Below are positions 1-8,458 of a DNA stretch of 64,000 nt, one piece after another. The notes under the pieces were generated by a model that saw only the letters and a program-made list of their open reading frames with translations, had not been told where the DNA came from and ran no database searches. How positions within the stretch are numbered: position 1 is the first letter of the stretch; every line of letters begins with the position of its first letter. This DNA is from RYN-230 sp963793825 (GTDB taxonomy: Bacteria; Actinomycetota; Actinomycetes; Streptosporangiales; Streptosporangiaceae). The DNA is taken from positions 171,487-235,486 of the forward strand of contig CAWCBE010000005.1 of the NCBI GenBank assembly GCA_963793825.1, written 5' to 3'. The translations under genes and the position numbers were made by a program.

Positions 1-1
1 C

Positions 2-436
2 GGCTTCGCCCGGGTGCTCGACGACACCACCATTGCCATCCCGGACCGGGCCGGCAACAACCGTGCCGACGGGTACCGCAACATCCTCAGCAACCCCCAG
101 GTCGGCCTGCTGTTCCTGGTGCCCGGCCGCCCGGACACGCTGCGCCTCAACGGGCGGGCGCGGCTGGTGCGGGACGCGCCGTTCTTCGACAGCATGACGG
201 TACGGGGCAGCCGCCCGTTGCTTGCTCTGCTGGTGAACGTGACCGAGGTTTTCTACCACTGCCCGAAGGCGTTCATGCGGGCCGCGCTGTGGGATCCGGC
301 GACCTGGAATCCGAAGGTGCTCCCGTCGACGGCCCGCATCGTGGCCAGCGTGCAGCCGGACGCAGGCATGACGGCGGAGCAACTGGAGCAGCACTACGGG
401 CCCAGCTACTCCAAACGCCTCTATCCCCGCGGCTGA
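2..436 (+). CDS. FMN-dependent PPOX-type flavoprotein (pyridoxamine 5'-phosphate oxidase family), 5' end missing
   Basis: The frame is open from the first bases of the window, so the N-terminus lies outside it; a GTG at 14 is internal. The visible 144 residues carry the PPOX split-barrel pattern: AIPDRAGNNRADGYRNIL, then NPQVGLLFLVPG, then TLRLNGRARLV. This pattern is typical of the subfamily of about 200 residues that binds FMN or F420 and reduces small molecules. The substrate cannot be read from sequence. The stop TGA is at 434-436 and the gene converges on ispF, overlapping its 3' end by 16 bases. Family call is firm; function within the family is open. Confidence 0.85.
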   Translation, partial: GFARVLDDTTIAIPDRAGNNRADGYRNILSNPQVGLLFLVPGRPDTLRLNGRARLVRDAPFFDSMTVRGSRPLLALLVNVTEVFYHCPKAFMRAALWDPATWNPKVLPSTARIVASVQPDAGMTAEQLEQHYGPSYSKRLYPRG

Positions 437-921
437 GGCGGCCGCCCGGCTACCAGCGCAGTGGCCACCGCGGCCAGGCCTTCTCGCCGGCCGGTGAGGC
501 CCAGCCCGTCCGTGGTGGTCCCGGACAGGCTGACCGGAACCCCGCCGAGCGCCTCGGACAGCACCTTCTCTGCCTCGTGACGGCGGCTGGCCAGCTTGGG
601 GCGCTCCCCGATGACCTGGATAGCCACGTTGCCGATCACGTAGCCGGCCGCGGCCACCAGGGACGCGGTCGCTGATAGCAGCGACGCTCCGGAAGCGCCC
701 GCCCACTGAGCCTCGGCGGTCCCGAAATTGGCACCCAGATCCCCGAGGCCAGCAGCGGACAGCAGCGCATCACACGCCGCATGCGCTGCGACGTCCCCAT
801 CAGAATGACCAGCCAGGCCCGCATGGTCTGACCACAGCAGCCCGGCCAGGTAAAGCGGGCGACCAGGATCGAACGGATGCACGTCCGTGCCGATGCCCAC
901 CCGCGGCAGTTGACCGGCCAC
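421..921 (-). CDS. ispF: 2-C-methyl-D-erythritol 2,4-cyclodiphosphate synthase
   Basis: Cytosolic fifth enzyme of the MEP isoprenoid pathway; it closes the cyclic diphosphate and releases CMP. The 166 residues match the family length. The N-terminal GIGTDVHPF and the AGHSDGDVAAHA block supply the metal ligands D13, H15 and H47, which line up with D8, H10 and H42 of the E. coli enzyme. The SGTTTDGLGLTGRREG segment near the C-terminus is the conserved nucleotide-contact region. Start is a GTG 15 bases after the carD stop, so the two are probably cotranscribed. In mycobacteria ispD sits between carD and ispF; here it is absent. Confidence 0.97.
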   Translation of the reverse strand: MAGQLPRVGIGTDVHPFDPGRPLYLAGLLWSDHAGLAGHSDGDVAAHAACDALLSAAGLGDLGANFGTAEAQWAGASGASLLSATASLVAAAGYVIGNVAIQVIGERPKLASRRHEAEKVLSEALGGVPVSLSGTTTDGLGLTGRREGLAAVATALVAGRPPQPRG

Positions 922-936
922 CTGGATGCGGCTGGG

Positions 937-1419
937 TCAGGAGGCGAGGATCTCGTCGAGCAGTGCCTCGGCCTTGTCCTCGTTAGTCTTCTCGGCCAGG
1001 GCAAGCTCGCTGACCAGGATCTGCCGCGCCTTAGCTAGCATCCGCTTCTCACCAGCGGACAGCCCGCGTTCCCGGTCCCTGCGCCATAGATCGCGCACGA
1101 CCTCGGCCACCTTGTTCACGTCACCGGAAGCCAGCTTCTCAAGGTTTGCCTTGTACCGCCGTGACCAGTTGGTCGGTTCCTCGGTGTGCGGGGCGCGCAG
1201 CACCTCGAACACCCTCTCCAGCCCTTCCTGCCCGACTACGTCCCGCACGCCGACCAGCTCGGCATTATCCGCGGGAACGCGTACCGTCAAGTCACCCTTG
1301 TCGACCTTGAGGACCAGGTAGGTCTTGTCCTGGCCCTTAATCGAACGGGTCTCGATCTCTTCGATCCGAGCAGCCCCATGGTGGGGGTAGACGACCGTGT
1401 CGCCGACCTTAAAAGTCAT
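937..1419 (-). CDS. carD: CarD family RNA polymerase-binding transcription factor
   Basis: Essential actinobacterial regulator that binds the RNA polymerase beta subunit and stabilises the open complex, notably at rRNA promoters. The 160 residues have the N-terminal RNAP-interacting Tudor-like domain (MTFKVGDTVVYPHHGAA onward) and the C-terminal helical DNA-binding domain with the near-invariant PTNWSRRYKANLEKLASGD and LSAGEKRMLAKARQIL blocks. I chose the ATG at 1419 by family alignment; an in-frame ATG three codons upstream (1428) is also possible, but the GGAAGGGG ribosome site lies only about 3 bases from it and about 10 from the chosen start. ispF follows directly. Confidence 0.97.
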   Translation of the reverse strand: MTFKVGDTVVYPHHGAARIEEIETRSIKGQDKTYLVLKVDKGDLTVRVPADNAELVGVRDVVGQEGLERVFEVLRAPHTEEPTNWSRRYKANLEKLASGDVNKVAEVVRDLWRRDRERGLSAGEKRMLAKARQILVSELALAEKTNEDKAEALLDEILAS

Positions 1420-1817
1420 GTGGCACATACCCCTTCCGCTAAAGCAATCTTAGCACGACCAACGGGGCACTTCACCTGACGTTGACGATAAACGTGCAGG
1501 TCAACGGGCCTTTTTCAGACTTACAAAGCGGCCCGCCGGGGGTGTTGCCGACCCGGTCCGACCGCCTGGACGGAGCCGGACGCCAGCCGGCCCCTCCTGA
1601 GTATTGTCGCATTTCCTGCGGATTCAGTCGCCGCCGCCTCGCCGCTGGCGCATCCGGGCGGCCGGGGCGCCCCGGCCACGGGCCCCGCCCGGCCACCCCA
1701 GCGACCTCCGGCCCGGGCGCCGCGGCACCGGGGACCAAGCTCATGCCGGCGCAACCGTGCCGTCAGCCTGCCCGCAGGCACATACTGAAGTTAACGAGGC
1801 TGCGTACGCCGGAGAAG
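1420..1817. other. Intergenic region between divergent carD and the thioredoxin-fold gene (398 bp)
   Basis: No convincing gene; the frame open into this region from the downstream gene is proline/arginine-rich and unlike a protein start. On the minus strand a TAAGAT hexamer (complement of 1446-1451) is a plausible carD -10 element. A perfect inverted repeat GTTGAC (1481-1486) and GTCAAC (1500-1505), followed by a short T-run, is the only other structure seen; it could be an operator. The rest is plain GC-rich sequence. Confidence 0.4.
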
Positions 1818-2594
1818 ATGCTCGTGAACACAGGTGGGGACCCGGAGCGGGACGAGTACGGGCTGCCCCGGGTGGATATCGAGATCCCCGACGACGCCAG
1901 GGAACTCGACCGGGACATTCAGGCCTACTACCGCGAACGCCGGGCGCAGCGCCGCCAGCGGGTGTTTCGGCGGCTCGGCGGCCCGCTGATGCAGGACGGC
2001 ATGGTGCTGCCGCTGCTCGCCAGCTGCCTGGCGCTCACCCTGCTGGCCGGGACGCTGCTGACCATGTTCACCGCCCGCCGCCTCGGGCCCCCGCCAGCGC
2101 AGGCCACCAGTGCGCCCCCGGCGGCCAGCCCGTCCGCCAGCCCGGGCGACCAACTGCCGGACGTCACCGTGCTGGCCGACAACCAGACCGTGCAGCTCCG
2201 TGACCTGAGGCCCTCGGCGCTGGCGCTGGTGCCGGCGGCGTGCCGGTGCGCCGCGGCGGCCCGGCAGCTCGCCGCCCAGGCGAACGCCGCCGGTGTCCGC
2301 CTCTACTTCGTGACAGCCGGCAGCACGCTGTCCCAGGTGCGGGCCCTGGCCCTGCAGCGCGGCATGCCCACCAGCCACCTCATCCAGGACCGGCACACCG
2401 TGCTGCAAGGGGTCTACCGGCCCACCAGGCTGACCGTCGTCCTGGTGTACCGGGACGGCTCGGTCCGCGTGGAGCGCGACCTGCGGCCCGGCGACCGGAT
2501 AGAAGCGAGCCTGCGCGCCCTGTCCAGCACCAGCCCGCAGGGGCTGGACCTGCCCGCCGGCGCCATCCTCGCGGCCAGCCAGGCCAGGCTGTAG
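1818..2594 (+). CDS. Membrane-anchored thioredoxin/peroxiredoxin-fold protein of unknown function
   Basis: A 258-residue protein: charged cytosolic N-terminus (1-60), one transmembrane helix at about 62-85, a Pro/Ala/Ser linker (90-110), and an extracytoplasmic domain (111-258) with the strand order of TlpA/AhpC-type thioredoxin folds, including GDQLPDVTVLADNQTVQL and LTVVLVYRDGSVRVERDL. Where redox members have CxxC it has CRC (C142 and C144), so ordinary disulfide exchange is uncertain. GGAG at 1811-1814 lies 3 bases before the ATG and 9 before an in-frame GTG at 1824, which may be the true start. It stands alone between carD and a lipoprotein gene. Function unknown. Confidence 0.75.
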   Translation: MLVNTGGDPERDEYGLPRVDIEIPDDARELDRDIQAYYRERRAQRRQRVFRRLGGPLMQDGMVLPLLASCLALTLLAGTLLTMFTARRLGPPPAQATSAPPAASPSASPGDQLPDVTVLADNQTVQLRDLRPSALALVPAACRCAAAARQLAAQANAAGVRLYFVTAGSTLSQVRALALQRGMPTSHLIQDRHTVLQGVYRPTRLTVVLVYRDGSVRVERDLRPGDRIEASLRALSSTSPQGLDLPAGAILAASQARL

Positions 2595-2699
2595 GCCAGG
2601 CCCGCCGGCGGGCCGGCGCTCGCCGCCGGACCCGGTGCCGCTACGCTTTCAGCCGTCCCCCGGTGTCCTTACACCCGAACCTACTGAGGAGAGCACCCG

Positions 2700-3449
2700 A
2701 TGCTCCTCCGCGGCCGACCTGCTTCCGCGTCCGGCATGACCCTCATGCCGTCCCCGGCGAACCCGACAGCAGCGCCCCAGGGCCGTCGCCGGCCCCAGCG
2801 CCGGGTGCGTGCCACCGCCCGGCGCCCGGCCGCGTTCCGGCGGATCTGCGCGATCGCGGTGGCCGCCGCGATCCCGGCCCTGGCCGGGTGCGAGGCCGGC
2901 CTGAACGCCCCGGTCCTGCAATGGCACACGCCGGTCAACGGAGTCAACAAGACGCTCACGGCCGTGCCGGGTTCCGGCTTCCTGGGGATCCGCGACCTGT
3001 TCGTGCTGGGCCCCGTCCCGGGGGGCAGCATCCCGGCCGGCAGCTCGGCGGGGGCCTTCCTCGCGCTGGTCAACACCGGCCCCCGGGACCGGCTGCTGAG
3101 CATCACCGCGCCCGGCACGGCCACCTCGGTGACCCTCCCGGGCGGCAGCGTGGCGGTTCCTGAGGGCCAGATCGTGCTGCTGACCGGGCCGGTGCCCACC
3201 GTGGTGCTGCAGGGCCTGACGCACAGCCTGACCGGCGGGACCGACGTGACAATGGTGCTGCACTTCCAGAACGCGGGCACCGTGGCGCTGCAGGTGCCAG
3301 TGCTGGCGAAGGCCGATTATTACGCGACCTACTCCCCCGCGCCGTCCCCGAGCGCCACGCCGGCGGGCAGGCACAGGCACCGGGGCGGCGCCGGCAGCAC
3401 GGCATCTCCGTCCCTCAACGCCACGCCGACGCCGACCGCCACTCCCTGA
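2700..3449 (+). CDS. Secreted lipoprotein with PCu(A)C-like fold (LpqE-like)
   Basis: A 249-residue lipoprotein. The long basic N-terminus leads to a hydrophobic segment ending in the lipobox ALAGC, with C64 as the lipidated cysteine. The mature part resembles the PCu(A)C copper-chaperone family, best at TDVTMVLHFQNAGTVALQV, but I do not see the full Met/His copper motif, so copper binding is not claimed. The C-terminus is a Ser/Pro/Thr tail with a RHRHR patch. ATG 2700 has GGAG at 2688-2691, 8 bases upstream. M. tuberculosis lpqE also lies beside carD-ispD-ispF, which supports orthology. Confidence 0.75.
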   Translation: MLLRGRPASASGMTLMPSPANPTAAPQGRRRPQRRVRATARRPAAFRRICAIAVAAAIPALAGCEAGLNAPVLQWHTPVNGVNKTLTAVPGSGFLGIRDLFVLGPVPGGSIPAGSSAGAFLALVNTGPRDRLLSITAPGTATSVTLPGGSVAVPEGQIVLLTGPVPTVVLQGLTHSLTGGTDVTMVLHFQNAGTVALQVPVLAKADYYATYSPAPSPSATPAGRHRHRGGAGSTASPSLNATPTPTATP

Positions 3450-3545
3450 CCGGCCGCTCGCTCGCCGACGCCGCCCACGGGCGGAAGCCGGCCCTGACCG
3501 GGAAGCGGCCCGGACTGGCGGAGGCCGGGCCGGGCGGGCGGCGGG

Positions 3546-4232
3546 TCAGCTGCTGGGCTCGAACTTGTAACCAAGCCCGCGCACGGTGATGATGTGCCGC
3601 GGGTTGGCCGGGTCGGTTTCCACCTTGGCCCGCAGCCGCTTGATGTGGACGTCGAGCGTCTTGGTGTCACCTACGTAATCGGCGCCCCACACCCGGTCGA
3701 TCAGCTGCATCCGGGTCAGCACCCGGCCGGTGTTGCGCAGCAGCACCTCGAGCAGCTCGAATTCCTTGAGCGGCAGCTGGACCTGCTCACCGCGCACCGT
3801 GACCACATGCCGGTCCACGTCCATCCGGACCGGGCCGGATTCCAGGGTGGACACCGCGGCGTCCTCCGGCTCGCCGCGCCGCCGGAGCACCGCGCGCATC
3901 CGGGCGACCAGCTCACGGGACGAGAACGGCTTGGTCACGTAGTCGTCGGCACCCAGCTCCAGGCCGACCACCTTGTCGATCTCGCTGTCCTTGGCGGTCA
4001 GCATGATCACCGGCACGTTGGACCGCTCGCGGAGGGTCCGGCAGACCTCGCTGCCCGGCAGCCCGGGCAGCATCAGGTCGAGCAGCACCAGGTCGGCCCC
4101 GTCCCGGTCGAAGGTGTCGAGCGCATCCGGACCGGTCGGGCAGACCGCTACCTCGAACCCTTCCTTGCGGAGCATGTAGGACAGGGCGTCACTGAACGAT
4201 TCCTCGTCTTCGACCACGAGAACGCGGGTCAC
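3546..4232 (-). CDS. regX3: OmpR-family response regulator (RegX3/PhoP type)
   Basis: Cytosolic DNA-binding regulator of the phosphate-starvation type. The 228 residues are a receiver (1-118; acidic patch E8-D9-E10, phosphoacceptor D52 in LLDLMLPG, switch T79, K101) and a winged helix (130-228) ending in DVHIKRLRAKVE and ITVRGLGYKF. The GTG start at 4232 overlaps the kinase TGA as GTGA, so translation is coupled. The family normally activates pst, phoA and related genes when phosphate is low; names differ between genera (PhoP in Streptomyces, RegX3 in Mycobacterium). The frame is open further upstream but that part is inside the kinase gene and is not coding. Confidence 0.95.
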   Translation of the reverse strand: MTRVLVVEDEESFSDALSYMLRKEGFEVAVCPTGPDALDTFDRDGADLVLLDLMLPGLPGSEVCRTLRERSNVPVIMLTAKDSEIDKVVGLELGADDYVTKPFSSRELVARMRAVLRRRGEPEDAAVSTLESGPVRMDVDRHVVTVRGEQVQLPLKEFELLEVLLRNTGRVLTRMQLIDRVWGADYVGDTKTLDVHIKRLRAKVETDPANPRHIITVRGLGYKFEPSS

Positions 4233-5377
4233 TGGGCCTCCATGGCGGATGACGGGGCGGGGGGCAGGGCATTCCCGGACGCAGCCCACGGCCGGGTGGC
4301 GATCGGCAGCCGCAGGGTGAAGGTCGAGCCCTCGCCGACCTTGCTCCAGACGGTCACCTTGCCGCCGTGGGCTGCCGTGACATGCTTCACGATGGCCAGG
4401 CCGAGCCCGGTCCCGCCGGTCTGCCGGGACCGGGCCGGGTCGACCCGGTAGAAGCGCTCGAAAATCCGCTCCAGGTCCCGCTGCGGGATGCCGATGCCCT
4501 GGTCGGCCACGGTGATCTCGGCCACGTCCTCGGCCACCCGAGTGGTCGCCACGACGACCCGGGTCTTCTCCGGGCTGTAGGCGACCGCGTTCTCCAGGAG
4601 GTTCCGCAACGCGTTGACCAGCAGGTCCTCGTCGCCGAGCACGACCAGGCCGCCGTCTCCCTTGGCCTCCAGGTCGATCCCGTGGGCGCTCGCCTTCATC
4701 CGGCACCGGTCCAGCGCCTCGGCCACGACCAGGCTGAGGTTGACCGGGATGGGGTCGGGGATGGGCTCCGCGGCCTGGATCCGGGACAGCGTGATCAGGT
4801 CCTGCGCCAGCTTGGTCAGCCGGGTCGCCTCCTGCCGCATCCGGCCGGCGAAGCGGCGCACCGCCTCCGGGTCGTCCGCGGCGTCCTCGACGGTCTCGGC
4901 CAGCAGGGCCAGCGCACCCACCGGCGTCTTGAGCTCGTGGCTCACGTTGGCCACGAAGTCACGGCGCACTTCCTCGACGCGCCGGCTCTCCGTCTGGTCC
5001 TCCGCGAGCAGGAGCACCAGGCCGCCGCCGCCGACGCCGGAGCCGAGCGGGGCGACCCGGACGGCGAAGCTCGTGGTGCGGCCGCCGAACCTGCTGCCGG
5101 AGACCTCGATCTCGCCTTCCCTGATCTCACCGTCGCGCCGCACCTGCCGGGCCAGGGCCAGCAGCTCACCCACCATCAGGCGGTCGCCCTTGACCAGGCC
5201 GAACGACCGGGCCGCCGCGCTGGCCCGCAGCACCCGGTCCTCGCTGTCGATGACCACGGCCGAGGAGGACAGGACGGACAGCACGGCCGCGATGCCAGCC
5301 GGCAGCCGGGCGGGCGGCCGGCGGGAGGTGGACAACTCCAGCACCGGCTGGGCCTTGGCCGCCTTCCGGATCTTCAT
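4229..5377 (-). CDS. senX3: Sensor histidine kinase (SenX3/PhoR type) without a transmembrane segment
   Basis: 382 residues: a PAS-like region (about 28-130), HisKA with FVANVSHELKTPVGAL (H147), and a HATPase domain with the N-box NLLENAVAYSP, DQGIGIPQRDLERIFERF and GGTGLGLAIVKH. It is the partner of the overlapping response regulator. Family members start with one or two transmembrane helices before the PAS domain; this one begins MKIRKAAKAQPVLEL and no helix is predicted by eye. A stop lies 39 bases upstream in the same frame, so a longer version is unlikely without a frameshift. No phoU gene is adjacent. It may act as a soluble kinase. Confidence 0.93.
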   Translation of the reverse strand: MKIRKAAKAQPVLELSTSRRPPARLPAGIAAVLSVLSSSAVVIDSEDRVLRASAAARSFGLVKGDRLMVGELLALARQVRRDGEIREGEIEVSGSRFGGRTTSFAVRVAPLGSGVGGGGLVLLLAEDQTESRRVEEVRRDFVANVSHELKTPVGALALLAETVEDAADDPEAVRRFAGRMRQEATRLTKLAQDLITLSRIQAAEPIPDPIPVNLSLVVAEALDRCRMKASAHGIDLEAKGDGGLVVLGDEDLLVNALRNLLENAVAYSPEKTRVVVATTRVAEDVAEITVADQGIGIPQRDLERIFERFYRVDPARSRQTGGTGLGLAIVKHVTAAHGGKVTVWSKVGEGSTFTLRLPIATRPWAASGNALPPAPSSAMEAQ

Positions 5378-5634
5378 GCCGCGGGGGCTCCTATCACGAG
5401 GCCACTGACGTCACTGATCCCTGCAGCCATGAACACCGCCACCTGCACGCACACATACCCGATGGTATGCGGGACCAGCCTGAATCGTCTGTGGCCGGCG
5501 TCTGGATGCCGCCCGTGTTCCCCATCTATTCATGCAGCGGCTCGCCGGAGGCCATGCCCGTGTTGCACCGCCGTCAGCCAGGCAGCCGGGCAAACCGGGC
5601 CCAGTCCGCCGAAACCGGGCCGCCCGGGCCGCCG

Positions 5635-6378
5635 TCAGCGGCCCTGGTTCGCGACGGCCTGCGCCGCCGCCTCGGCCGCCGCCGGGTCGAGGTAGCGGCC
5701 CCCGGGGACCTTGGGCCGGAAATCCGCCCCGATCTCATAGACCAGCGGGATCCCGGTCGGGATGTTCAGCCCGGCGATGTCGGAGTCAGAAATGCCATCC
5801 AGGTGCTTGACCAGCGCCCGCAGCGAGTTGCCGTGCGCGACGACCAGCACGGTCTTGTCCGCGGCCAGGTCCGGCACAATCTCGTCCTGCCAGTAGGGCA
5901 TGAGCCGGGCCAGCACGTCCTTGAGGCATTCGGTCCGCGGGAACAGGTCGGGCGGCAGGGTCGCATACCGCGGGTCGGTCACCGGGGAGTGCGGGTCGTC
6001 ATCGGCGAGCGGCGGCGGCGGCACGTCATAAGACCGCCGCCAGAGCATGAACTGCTCGTCCCCGAACTCCTGCCGGGTCTGGGCCTTGTTCTTGCCCTGC
6101 AGCGCGCCGTAGTGCCGCTCGTTCAGCCGCCAGGTCCGGCGGACCGGCAGCCAGAGCAGGCCGGCCGCCTCGAGGGCGAGGTTGGCCGTCTGGATCGCCC
6201 GGGTCAGCACCGAGGTGTGCACCAGGTCCGGCAGCACGCCCGTGTCGCGGAGCAGCTTCCCGCCGCTCGCGGCCTCGGCCGCACCACGCTCCGACAGCCC
6301 CACGTCCACCCACCCGGTGAACAGGCCCTCGGCATTCCACGCACTTTCCCCATGCCGCAGCAGCACCAGCGTCGCCAT
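5635..6378 (-). CDS. gpmA: 2,3-bisphosphoglycerate-dependent phosphoglycerate mutase
   Basis: Glycolysis/gluconeogenesis enzyme that interconverts 3- and 2-phosphoglycerate. The 247 residues match the family: the N-terminal LVLLRHGESAWN holds the phosphorylated His (H9), GLFTGWVDVGLSERG and LNERHYGALQG form the substrate site, and VVAHGNSLRAL supplies the second catalytic His. The start MATLVLLRHG at 6378 was chosen because the extra 29 codons upstream have no family match. Downstream (257 bp) lies the senX3-like kinase; upstream is divergent mshA. Confidence 0.97.
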   Translation of the reverse strand: MATLVLLRHGESAWNAEGLFTGWVDVGLSERGAAEAASGGKLLRDTGVLPDLVHTSVLTRAIQTANLALEAAGLLWLPVRRTWRLNERHYGALQGKNKAQTRQEFGDEQFMLWRRSYDVPPPPLADDDPHSPVTDPRYATLPPDLFPRTECLKDVLARLMPYWQDEIVPDLAADKTVLVVAHGNSLRALVKHLDGISDSDIAGLNIPTGIPLVYEIGADFRPKVPGGRYLDPAAAEAAAQAVANQGR

Positions 6379-6500
6379 GGGCCCGAGCTTATCGGCCCGG
6401 GCCGTGGCGCGCGCCGGGCCGAAAGCCCCTGCTAATGGGGCCCAAGGGAACGACCGGGGGAACATCGTGGTGAATCACGTGGTTCATCTGTCGGAGGTGC

Positions 6501-7793
6501 ATGCCCGTGCCGCGACGCGTTCCCCGGCGGATCGCGACCATCAGTGTCCATACCTCACCGCTGGAACAGCCAGGCACCGGGGATGCCGGGGGCCTGAACG
6601 TCTACGTGGTGGAAGTGGCCAAGCGGCTGGCGGACCGCGGAGTTGAAGTCGAGATCTTCACCCGGGCCGTGTCCCGGGACGCCCCGCAGGTGGCGGAGCT
6701 GGTCCCGGGCGTGCTGGTCCGGCATGTGCCCGCCGGCCCGTTCGAAGAGCTGGACAAGGCTGACCTGCCTGCCCAGCTGTGCCAGTTCACCTTCGAGGTG
6801 CTGCGCGCCGAGGCGGCGCACGCCCCCGGCCGGTACGACCTGGTGCACGCGCACTACTGGCTTTCCGGGCAGGTGGGCCTGGTCGCCCGGCAGCGCTGGG
6901 GCGTCCCTCTCGTGCAGTCCATGCACACCCTGGGCCGGGTCAAGAACGCCGCGCTGGCCAGGGGCGACGCAGCCGAGCCGGAACTGCGGCTGCGCGGTGA
7001 GACGGAAGTGGTCTCGGTGGCCGACCGGCTGGTGGCCAACACCGACGAGGAAGCGCGCCAGCTGGTGGCGCTGTACGGGGCGGATCCGGCCAAGGTGTGG
7101 ACGGTCAACCCGGGAGTGGACCTGTCGGTGTTCCGGCCCGGCTCGTCCACGGCGGCCCGGCGGCGGCTCGGGCTGCCCCCCGACGGCACCGTGGTGGTGT
7201 TCGCGGGCCGGGTCCAGCCACTCAAGGCGCCTGACATCGTGCTCCGCGCCGCCGCCCAGCTGGTCCGGGACGAGCCGGAACTGGCTGCCGGCCTGACGCT
7301 CGCCTTCGTCGGCGGCCCGAGCGGGACCGGCCGGGCCGACCCCGACGGGCTCACCGAGCTGGCCCGCAGCCTGGGCATCGCCGGCCTGGTCCGGCTGGAG
7401 CCGCCGTGCCCGCAGCCGGAGCTGGCGGACTGGTACCGCGCGGCGACCGTGGTCATGGTGCCCTCCTATTCCGAGTCCTTCGGGCTGGTGGCGGTGGAGG
7501 CGCAGGCGTGCGGCACCCCGGTGATCGCCGCGGCGGTCGGCGGGCTGCGGACCGCGGTCCGGCACGGCGAGTCCGGCGTGCTGGTCGCCGGCCATGACCC
7601 GGCCAGCTACGCGCGGGCGCTGCGCGAGCTGATCACCGCGCCGGGCTGGCGCGAGTCGCTGTCCCGCGGCGGAGTGGCGCACGCGTCCCGGTTCGGCTGG
7701 TCCCGCACGGTGGACCGGCTGCTCGGGGTATACGCGGGCGCGATGACCAGCGTGGCGGCCCCAGACCGGTTCACCGGGGCGCTGCCGTCCTGA
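6501..7793 (+). CDS. mshA: D-inositol-3-phosphate glycosyltransferase
   Basis: First committed step of mycothiol synthesis: transfers GlcNAc from UDP-GlcNAc to 1L-myo-inositol 1-phosphate. The 430 residues form a GT-B, GT4-family enzyme: N-terminal RIATISVHTSPLEQPGTGD and GGLNVYVVEVA bind the acceptor, VHAHYWLSGQVG is conserved, and SYSESFGLVAVEAQACGTP carries the donor-binding E-x7-E. GGAGG at 6493-6497 is only 3 bases before the ATG but 9 before an in-frame GTG at 6507, which may be the real start. Gene order gpm-mshA-YbjN is shared by many actinobacteria. Confidence 0.95.
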   Translation: MPVPRRVPRRIATISVHTSPLEQPGTGDAGGLNVYVVEVAKRLADRGVEVEIFTRAVSRDAPQVAELVPGVLVRHVPAGPFEELDKADLPAQLCQFTFEVLRAEAAHAPGRYDLVHAHYWLSGQVGLVARQRWGVPLVQSMHTLGRVKNAALARGDAAEPELRLRGETEVVSVADRLVANTDEEARQLVALYGADPAKVWTVNPGVDLSVFRPGSSTAARRRLGLPPDGTVVVFAGRVQPLKAPDIVLRAAAQLVRDEPELAAGLTLAFVGGPSGTGRADPDGLTELARSLGIAGLVRLEPPCPQPELADWYRAATVVMVPSYSESFGLVAVEAQACGTPVIAAAVGGLRTAVRHGESGVLVAGHDPASYARALRELITAPGWRESLSRGGVAHASRFGWSRTVDRLLGVYAGAMTSVAAPDRFTGALPS

Positions 7794-7806
7794 AGCCCGG
7801 GGCCCG

Positions 7807-7826
7807 CCGGGCCGGCGCCGGCCCGG
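7807..7826. terminator. 20-bp perfect GC palindrome after mshA
   Basis: CCGGGCCGGCGCCGGCCCGG is a perfect palindrome 14 bases after the mshA stop and 34 bases before the next start. As RNA it would fold into a GC-only hairpin without a U-tract, a form seen at actinobacterial gene ends. Confidence 0.5.
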
Positions 7827-7860
7827 GCGTTCGGGGCGGCATGCGGCAGGATGGGGAATC

Positions 7861-8433
7861 ATGACCGAGCGAGTCCCCGGTACCACCCCGATACCCAACG
7901 ACCCCTCGGTAACAGTCACCCAGCAGGCTGCCGCGGCGTTCATCGAGGCGGCGCTAACCGAACTCGGCCTGGACTGGGAGAGCGCCCAGCCGGGGAGTTA
8001 CCTGGTCCGGCTGGATGGCCAGCACAAGCTGGCCACCATGACCTGGCTGATCGCCGGGCGGCACAGCCTGCATGTGGAGGCCTTTTTCTGCCGGCAGCCC
8101 GACGAGGACCATGCGCGGTTCTACCGCTACCTGCTGGAACGCAACGGGCGGATGTACGGGGTGCACTTCGCGCTGGACAAAGCGGGCGACGTGTACCTGG
8201 TCGGGCGGCTGCCGCTCGGCGCGGTGGACACCGCGGAGATGGACCGGATCCTGGGCTGCGTGCTGGCCTACTCCGACGAGAACTTCGACCCGGCCCTCGC
8301 CATCGGGTTCGCCTCGTCCATCCGCCGGGAATGGGCGTGGCGGGTCAAGCGGGGCGAGAGCCTGGCCAACCTGCGCGCGTTCGCGCGGCTCGCCGACCCC
8401 GAGCATGAGTGGCCCGCCGCGCCCCCGGGCTGA
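7861..8433 (+). CDS. YbjN domain-containing protein
   Basis: 190 residues with the YbjN fold (about 25-165), recognised from the alternating pattern KLATMTWLIAGRHSLHVEAF, ARFYRYLLERN and GVHFALDKAGDVYLVGRLP. The fold is related to type III secretion chaperones. Members of this actinobacterial group lie beside mshA and gpm, but no biochemical role is established; it may be a small cytosolic chaperone or regulator. ATG 7861 follows GGGGA by 3 bases. No signal peptide or membrane segment. It converges with the CsoR-type gene, 25 bp away. Confidence 0.85.
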   Translation: MTERVPGTTPIPNDPSVTVTQQAAAAFIEAALTELGLDWESAQPGSYLVRLDGQHKLATMTWLIAGRHSLHVEAFFCRQPDEDHARFYRYLLERNGRMYGVHFALDKAGDVYLVGRLPLGAVDTAEMDRILGCVLAYSDENFDPALAIGFASSIRREWAWRVKRGESLANLRAFARLADPEHEWPAAPPG

Positions 8434-8458
8434 CCACTGCCGAAGTCAGGATCTGAGG

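Noticed and set aside
1482..1817. N-terminal extension of the thioredoxin-fold protein
   Set aside because: Pro/Arg/Gly-rich and crosses the likely promoter region; the start with GGAG near 1818-1824 is better.
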